8,706 nt of DNA, taken from NCBI GenBank assembly GCA_964581305.1, contig CAZONC010000015.1, forward strand, positions 1 to 8,706, in the 5' to 3' direction. The notes beneath the pieces were generated by a model that had not been told where the DNA came from, did not search any database, and saw only the letters and a program-made list of their open reading frames with translations. Of this stretch, positions 6,217 to 8,706 are shown one piece after another (the first letter of the stretch is position 1; each line of letters starts with the position of its first letter). The position numbers and the translations under genes are program-made. This DNA is from CAZONC01 sp964581305. Its GTDB lineage: Archaea > Aenigmatarchaeota > Aenigmatarchaeia > CG10238-14 > SCSR01.

Positions 6217-6477
6217 TTATATTTTTCCTTTATTATCTATAAGCCAATTTTCTATAGCTTTTTTTATTTCAATTACAATTTCCCTTCCATCTGGTAGTTT
6301 TCGCTTAATTGTTATTGGTATCATTTTTTCTCTAAATTCTATTTTCGCAATTTCTATTGGATCCGTTTCTGTTGTTTGAACTAAAATTGGTGCACCTAAT
6401 GATATCTGTAGAGCTCTTGCACCCAACAAACGTGCAACTTCAAATCTTGTTAATCTATCTTCAGGCCAGACTACCAT
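6217..6477 (-). CDS. rpoK: DNA-directed RNA polymerase subunit K (Rpb6/omega family)
   Basis: Small core subunit that helps assemble and stabilise RNA polymerase. The 86-residue protein carries the family signature LTRFEVARLLGARALQISLGAPIL (9-32), then DPIEIAKIEF and the conserved IPITIKRKLPDG (53-64). A C-terminal tail of about 20 residues, EIVIEIKKAIENWLIDNKGKI, extends past that motif. It starts 8 nt after the rpoN stop; the best Shine-Dalgarno candidate is a weak GAG. It is the last gene of the eL18-uL13-uS9-RpoN-RpoK series. Confidence 0.95.
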   Translation of the reverse strand: MVVWPEDRLTRFEVARLLGARALQISLGAPILVQTTETDPIEIAKIEFREKMIPITIKRKLPDGREIVIEIKKAIENWLIDNKGKI

Positions 6478-6485
6478 ACTCTCAG

Positions 6486-6680
6486 TTATTTCTTAAATTG
6501 GGCTATTTCTTTTAAAAGATCTATATGGCCCATAAAAAGCTGTCTACAACAATATCTTTTCAGCCCAAGCTCATTTAGCACTTTCTCCATATCTTCTCCT
6601 GCATCAATTTTCTTTTTAAATTCTTCCCAAAGGTGACCAATAACTTTTCCACAACTGAAACAACGGACTGGTATAATCAT
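6486..6680 (-). CDS. rpoN: DNA-directed RNA polymerase subunit N (Rpb10)
   Basis: A 64-residue zinc-binding RNA polymerase subunit. The atypical Rpb10 zinc site is intact: CFSCGKVIG near the N-terminus (C7, C10) and the adjacent pair RYCC (C44, C45). MIIPVRC opens the protein as in the family. It starts 5 nt after the uS9 stop and is followed by rpoK 8 nt later. Length is normal. This is the archaeal RpoN, unrelated to bacterial sigma-54. Confidence 0.97.
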   Translation of the reverse strand: MIIPVRCFSCGKVIGHLWEEFKKKIDAGEDMEKVLNELGLKRYCCRQLFMGHIDLLKEIAQFKK

Positions 6681-6685
6681 TTACT

Positions 6686-7102
6686 CTACCTTTTACTTTT
6701 TTGTTTCCCTCGCCTTGCACCTCTTTTACTTGCACCTGGCTTATGTGGCTCTGTTCGCCGAAAATCGTATACTAATAATCCTCTATCATATTCCATATAT
6801 TTATTTCTTAAATTTTTGTCGTTAAAAAAATCAACCAAACTTTTTGCTATGGCTTGCCTTATGGCTTCTGCTTGCCCAACTATTCCTCCACCTCTTACAT
6901 TAACTTTTATATCTACATTTTTTGCTAAATCGCCAGCAAGAATTAATGGTTCTTTAACCCATTCACGCATAACCTCATTACCCCATATTTCGATTGGAAC
7001 AGAATTTATTAAAACTCGGCCGCTACCAGCAATAACACGTGCTCGAGCAACTGCTCTTTTTCTTTTTCCAGTCGCAAATGCAATTTTTTTCTTTTCTACC
7101 AT
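6686..7102 (-). CDS. rps9: 30S ribosomal protein uS9
   Basis: Small-subunit head protein whose C-terminal tail reaches the P-site tRNA. The 138 residues show the conserved ATGKRKRAVARARV (10-23), VRGGGIVGQAEAIRQAIAKSLV (69-90) and the basic end RRTEPHKPGASKRGARRG. The last four residues are KSKR. Archaeal and eukaryotic uS9 usually end KSYR, while bacterial ones end in SKR, so the penultimate residue is unusual. The ATG overlaps the uL13 stop (ATGGTAG, 7 nt), indicating coupled translation. Confidence 0.97.
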   Translation of the reverse strand: MVEKKKIAFATGKRKRAVARARVIAGSGRVLINSVPIEIWGNEVMREWVKEPLILAGDLAKNVDIKVNVRGGGIVGQAEAIRQAIAKSLVDFFNDKNLRNKYMEYDRGLLVYDFRRTEPHKPGASKRGARRGKQKSKR

Positions 7103-7518
7103 TTTTTCTTCGCTCCCAAGGCAAGAGATAATTGCTCAATTGTAATATATTTTGTTTTCAATTTACTTGCATCCGCATCCTTCACTTTTTCAAATTTCTT
7201 ATTTTTAAATTCATCCGGAATTGAAATAAAAACTTTCAAATTTTTAAATGCTTTTCTTCCTTTTGGCTTTTTCCATGGCAACATTCCGCGTACAGCACGT
7301 CTAAAAATTCCATCAGGATATTTTGGAAAAAATGGTCCGTGTTTTACATCACCACGTTTTATACGTTGAAAATAAAAATCAATTTTTGATTTAGGATCGC
7401 CGGACAGCACGGCCTTTTCACAATTTACAACAATAACTTTTTCGCCTTCAAGTAGTTGTTTGGCTATTACTGTAGCTAAGCGACCTAAAATTTGGTTTTC
7501 TGCATCATAAATTATCAT
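7096..7518 (-). CDS. rpl13: 50S ribosomal protein uL13
   Basis: Large-subunit protein of 140 residues. Landmarks are YDAENQILGRLATVIAKQLLEG (4-25), VVNCEKAVLSG (30-40), the KRGDVKHGPFFPKYPDGIFRRAVRGMLPWKKPKGRKAF block (59-96), typical of archaeal uL13, and a C-terminal ITIEQLSLALGAKKKW. The ATG directly follows the eL18 stop codon (TAAATG), and its stop overlaps the uS9 start. Order and overlaps match the conserved archaeal eL18-uL13-uS9-RpoN-RpoK operon. Confidence 0.97.
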   Translation of the reverse strand: MIIYDAENQILGRLATVIAKQLLEGEKVIVVNCEKAVLSGDPKSKIDFYFQRIKRGDVKHGPFFPKYPDGIFRRAVRGMLPWKKPKGRKAFKNLKVFISIPDEFKNKKFEKVKDADASKLKTKYITIEQLSLALGAKKKW

Positions 7519-7881
7519 TTAAACCACTATCCTTACACCACTTCCTTTTGGATTTCTTTCTACGAGCTCATCGATGGATAGACATTCTCCTTTCATTTTT
7601 TCTATTTTCTGTTTTGCAGTTGGTGAAAATTTCCATGCAGCTACCACTAATTTTTTGGACAAATCACCCGAACCCAAAACCACACCAGGAACCACTATAT
7701 ACTCATTTTCATTTGCCACTCTTTCTAAATCGGAAATGTTCACTTCCACTCTCTGCCTTCTAGGTTTTTCTAGTTTTTCGGCTACTGCACGCCAAATTGG
7801 TGCATTCAGCTCAAAAGATTTTTTCTTCAAATTTTCTATAAGTGATTTCAAATATGGATTTGTTGGACCTGTTCGTTTCAT
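7519..7881 (-). CDS. rpl18e: 50S ribosomal protein eL18
   Basis: First gene of the operon, a 120-residue archaeal/eukaryotic-type large-subunit protein. Recognisable parts are the N-terminal KRTGPTNPYLKSLIENLKKKS, the WRAVAEKLEKPRRQRVEVNISDLER stretch (29-53), VVPGVVLGSGDLSKKLVVAAWKFS (63-86) and the end LVERNPKGSGVRIVV, which lacks any extension. It begins with ATG and no clear Shine-Dalgarno. A TATA box at 7908-7917 puts the start of transcription about 5 nt before the ATG, so it is nearly leaderless. Confidence 0.96.
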   Translation of the reverse strand: MKRTGPTNPYLKSLIENLKKKSFELNAPIWRAVAEKLEKPRRQRVEVNISDLERVANENEYIVVPGVVLGSGDLSKKLVVAAWKFSPTAKQKIEKMKGECLSIDELVERNPKGSGVRIVV

Positions 7882-7907
7882 ATAATCAAGTATTTTTCTT
7901 TTTAGTA

Positions 7908-7917
7908 CTTAAATAAG
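7908..7917 (-). promoter_or_regulatory. TATA box of the eL18 operon
   Basis: CTTATTTAAG with an A-rich stretch upstream (BRE-like) is centred about 31 bp from the eL18 ATG. This predicts a very short leader. It lies in the 68-bp gap between tRNA-Gly and eL18. Confidence 0.5.
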
Positions 7918-7949
7918 TTTTTTAATTTTAAGAAAACATGCCTGGAAAA

Positions 7950-8021
7950 TGCGCCGTGCGGGATTTGAACCCACGCTCCGAGCTTGGGGAGCTCGTGTCC
8001 TACCATCTAGACGAACGGCGC
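7950..8021 (-). tRNA. tRNA-Gly(CCC) with C at position 33
   Basis: An intronless 72-nt tRNA on minus: acceptor GCGCCGT/ACGGCGC, D-stem GTCT/GGAC with loop AGATGGTA, anticodon stem CGAGC/GCTCG, loop TCCCCAA, four-base variable region, T-arm GTGGG-TTCAAAT-CCCGC, A73. CCA is not encoded. The anticodon is CCC at 7986-7988. Position 33, almost always U, is C (7989). The body resembles archaeal tRNA-Gly(CCC) genes, whose loop normally starts TT. A TATA-like TTTTTATTT at about 8051-8059 could be its promoter. Confidence 0.93.
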
Positions 8022-8056
8022 ATATACGCTTTGATTAGTTTGTTTTTTAGAAATAA

Positions 8057-8075
8057 AAATTTTCAGCAAAAATTT
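8057..8075 (-). terminator. Possible terminator of the surface-protein gene
   Basis: A perfect 7-bp inverted repeat AAATTTT-CAGCA-AAAATTT overlaps the stop codon and is T-rich on minus. Being all A/T, the stem is weak; the T-runs alone may be the signal. It overlaps the likely tRNA-Gly promoter. Confidence 0.3.
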
Positions 8076-8706
8076 ATTGTTCTATTGTCACAACTGGTTC
8101 TGGTTCGATAATCTTCCGAATCAAATAATAGTCGAACCTAGCCCATATAGTTCCATCTGGCCAACCGCCAGCCGTGATAACACCTCTTAATTCATCTGTG
8201 GGTACATTATAATCGTTAGTTGTGACATAGACGTCATTTCGATAGAATTTAGCCACGCTTCCAATTCTTCTTATTTCTAATATATCACCTGGACTGTTCC
8301 TGGTTGGGAGTTGATTATAATTATAACAACCATATGATGCACAAGTGCCGCTTAGCAATCTACTAAAAGGACTATTATAATCATCATATTCTTCCATTAC
8401 AATAGTAGGATATGGCGACCAGTCAAATTTATTGGTTGGGTGTGCAAACCCAACGTTAATTGATTTATCTCTCGAAACACCAGCAGCCCGACCAACAAGT
8501 TTCCATCTGCATGCATAACCAACACCCCAGCTAGCAGCAGTAGAGTAGATTGTAAGTTGTCTACTCTCTGTGGCTGTAAAGTTAACATTTAAAATACCAT
8601 CTTGAGCCACATAACTAGGATTACCTTCAACTCTACTTGCATTCCACTTGCTTAAATCAAAAAAGTCGTCGAAAAATTCAAAAGTTGCATTGCCATTGCT
8701 AGCTGA
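8074..8706 (-). CDS. DUF2341/LamG-type surface protein, C-terminal part (5' end outside the window)
   Basis: The frame is open to the window edge, giving 210 residues of the C-terminus; the true start lies beyond 8706. It begins SASNGNATFEFFDDFFDLSKWNAS, which matches the usual junction where a DUF2341 domain ends and a concanavalin-A-like (LamG/laminin-G) jelly-roll domain begins. Then come GILNVNFTATESRQLTIYST, PGDILEIRRIGSVAKFYRNDVYV and TIWARFDYYLIRKI, typical beta-strand patterns of that fold. The chain ends PEPVVTIEQ with no membrane anchor. Such domains occur in large secreted or cell-surface proteins of archaea that bind sugars or partners. Three cysteines (ACRW, GTCASYGC) could form disulfides. 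The GTG at 8610 is internal, not the start. Confidence 0.75.
   Translation of the reverse strand, partial: SASNGNATFEFFDDFFDLSKWNASRVEGNPSYVAQDGILNVNFTATESRQLTIYSTAASWGVGYACRWKLVGRAAGVSRDKSINVGFAHPTNKFDWSPYPTIVMEEYDDYNSPFSRLLSGTCASYGCYNYNQLPTRNSPGDILEIRRIGSVAKFYRNDVYVTTNDYNVPTDELRGVITAGGWPDGTIWARFDYYLIRKIIEPEPVVTIEQ

Noticed and set aside
6633..7145. 170-aa plus frame opposite uS9
   Set aside because: Antisense to a well-conserved ribosomal protein; no start signal.
8397..8588. 63-aa minus frame inside the surface-protein gene
   Set aside because: Out-of-frame shadow; the main frame stays open to the window edge with LamG-like pattern.

Overview
The window is archaeal. It holds the 5' part of an archaeal-type 16S rRNA, tRNA genes with bulge-helix-bulge (BHB) introns, archaeal adenylate kinase (AdkA), deoxyhypusine synthase, and an eL18-uL13-uS9-RpoN-RpoK operon. 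Protein genes are very AT-rich, while the 16S and tRNAs are visibly GC-rich. Several genes appear leaderless, with a TATA-like box about 25 bp from the ATG. A DUF2341/LamG-type surface protein and some divergent core proteins fit a DPANN-like lineage, but that placement is inference.

Layout. Positions 1-874 (minus) are the 5' two-thirds of 16S rRNA, with its leader and TATA box to about 1051. Next on minus come tRNA-His(GTG) with a 12-nt intron, a 71-aa winged-helix protein and tRNA-Met(CAT) with two introns. These three look like one transcript ending at a T-tract just before the rRNA promoter. On plus follows adkA, whose 3' end overlaps the convergent dys gene. dys and argS (plus) diverge from a 32-bp, nearly symmetric spacer. 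argS overlaps by 33 nt a convergent two-gene minus unit: a zinc-ribbon/winged-helix protein (244 aa) and a 204-aa protein resembling a degenerate Cas4-type PD-(D/E)XK nuclease. This unit has its own TATA box and sits directly behind the ribosomal/RNA polymerase operon (6217-7881, minus). tRNA-Gly(CCC) and the C-terminal part of a large surface protein (minus, cut by the window edge) complete the window.

How the genes work together. Nearly everything serves gene expression: 16S, three tRNAs, ArgRS, three ribosomal proteins, two RNA polymerase subunits and the enzyme that starts hypusine formation on aIF5A. AdkA serves nucleotide balance. The unexplained parts are the zinc-ribbon/Cas4-like pair, the small winged-helix gene between two intron-bearing tRNAs, and a pre-16S leader segment perfectly complementary to 12 nt of the 16S central-pseudoknot/h28 region.
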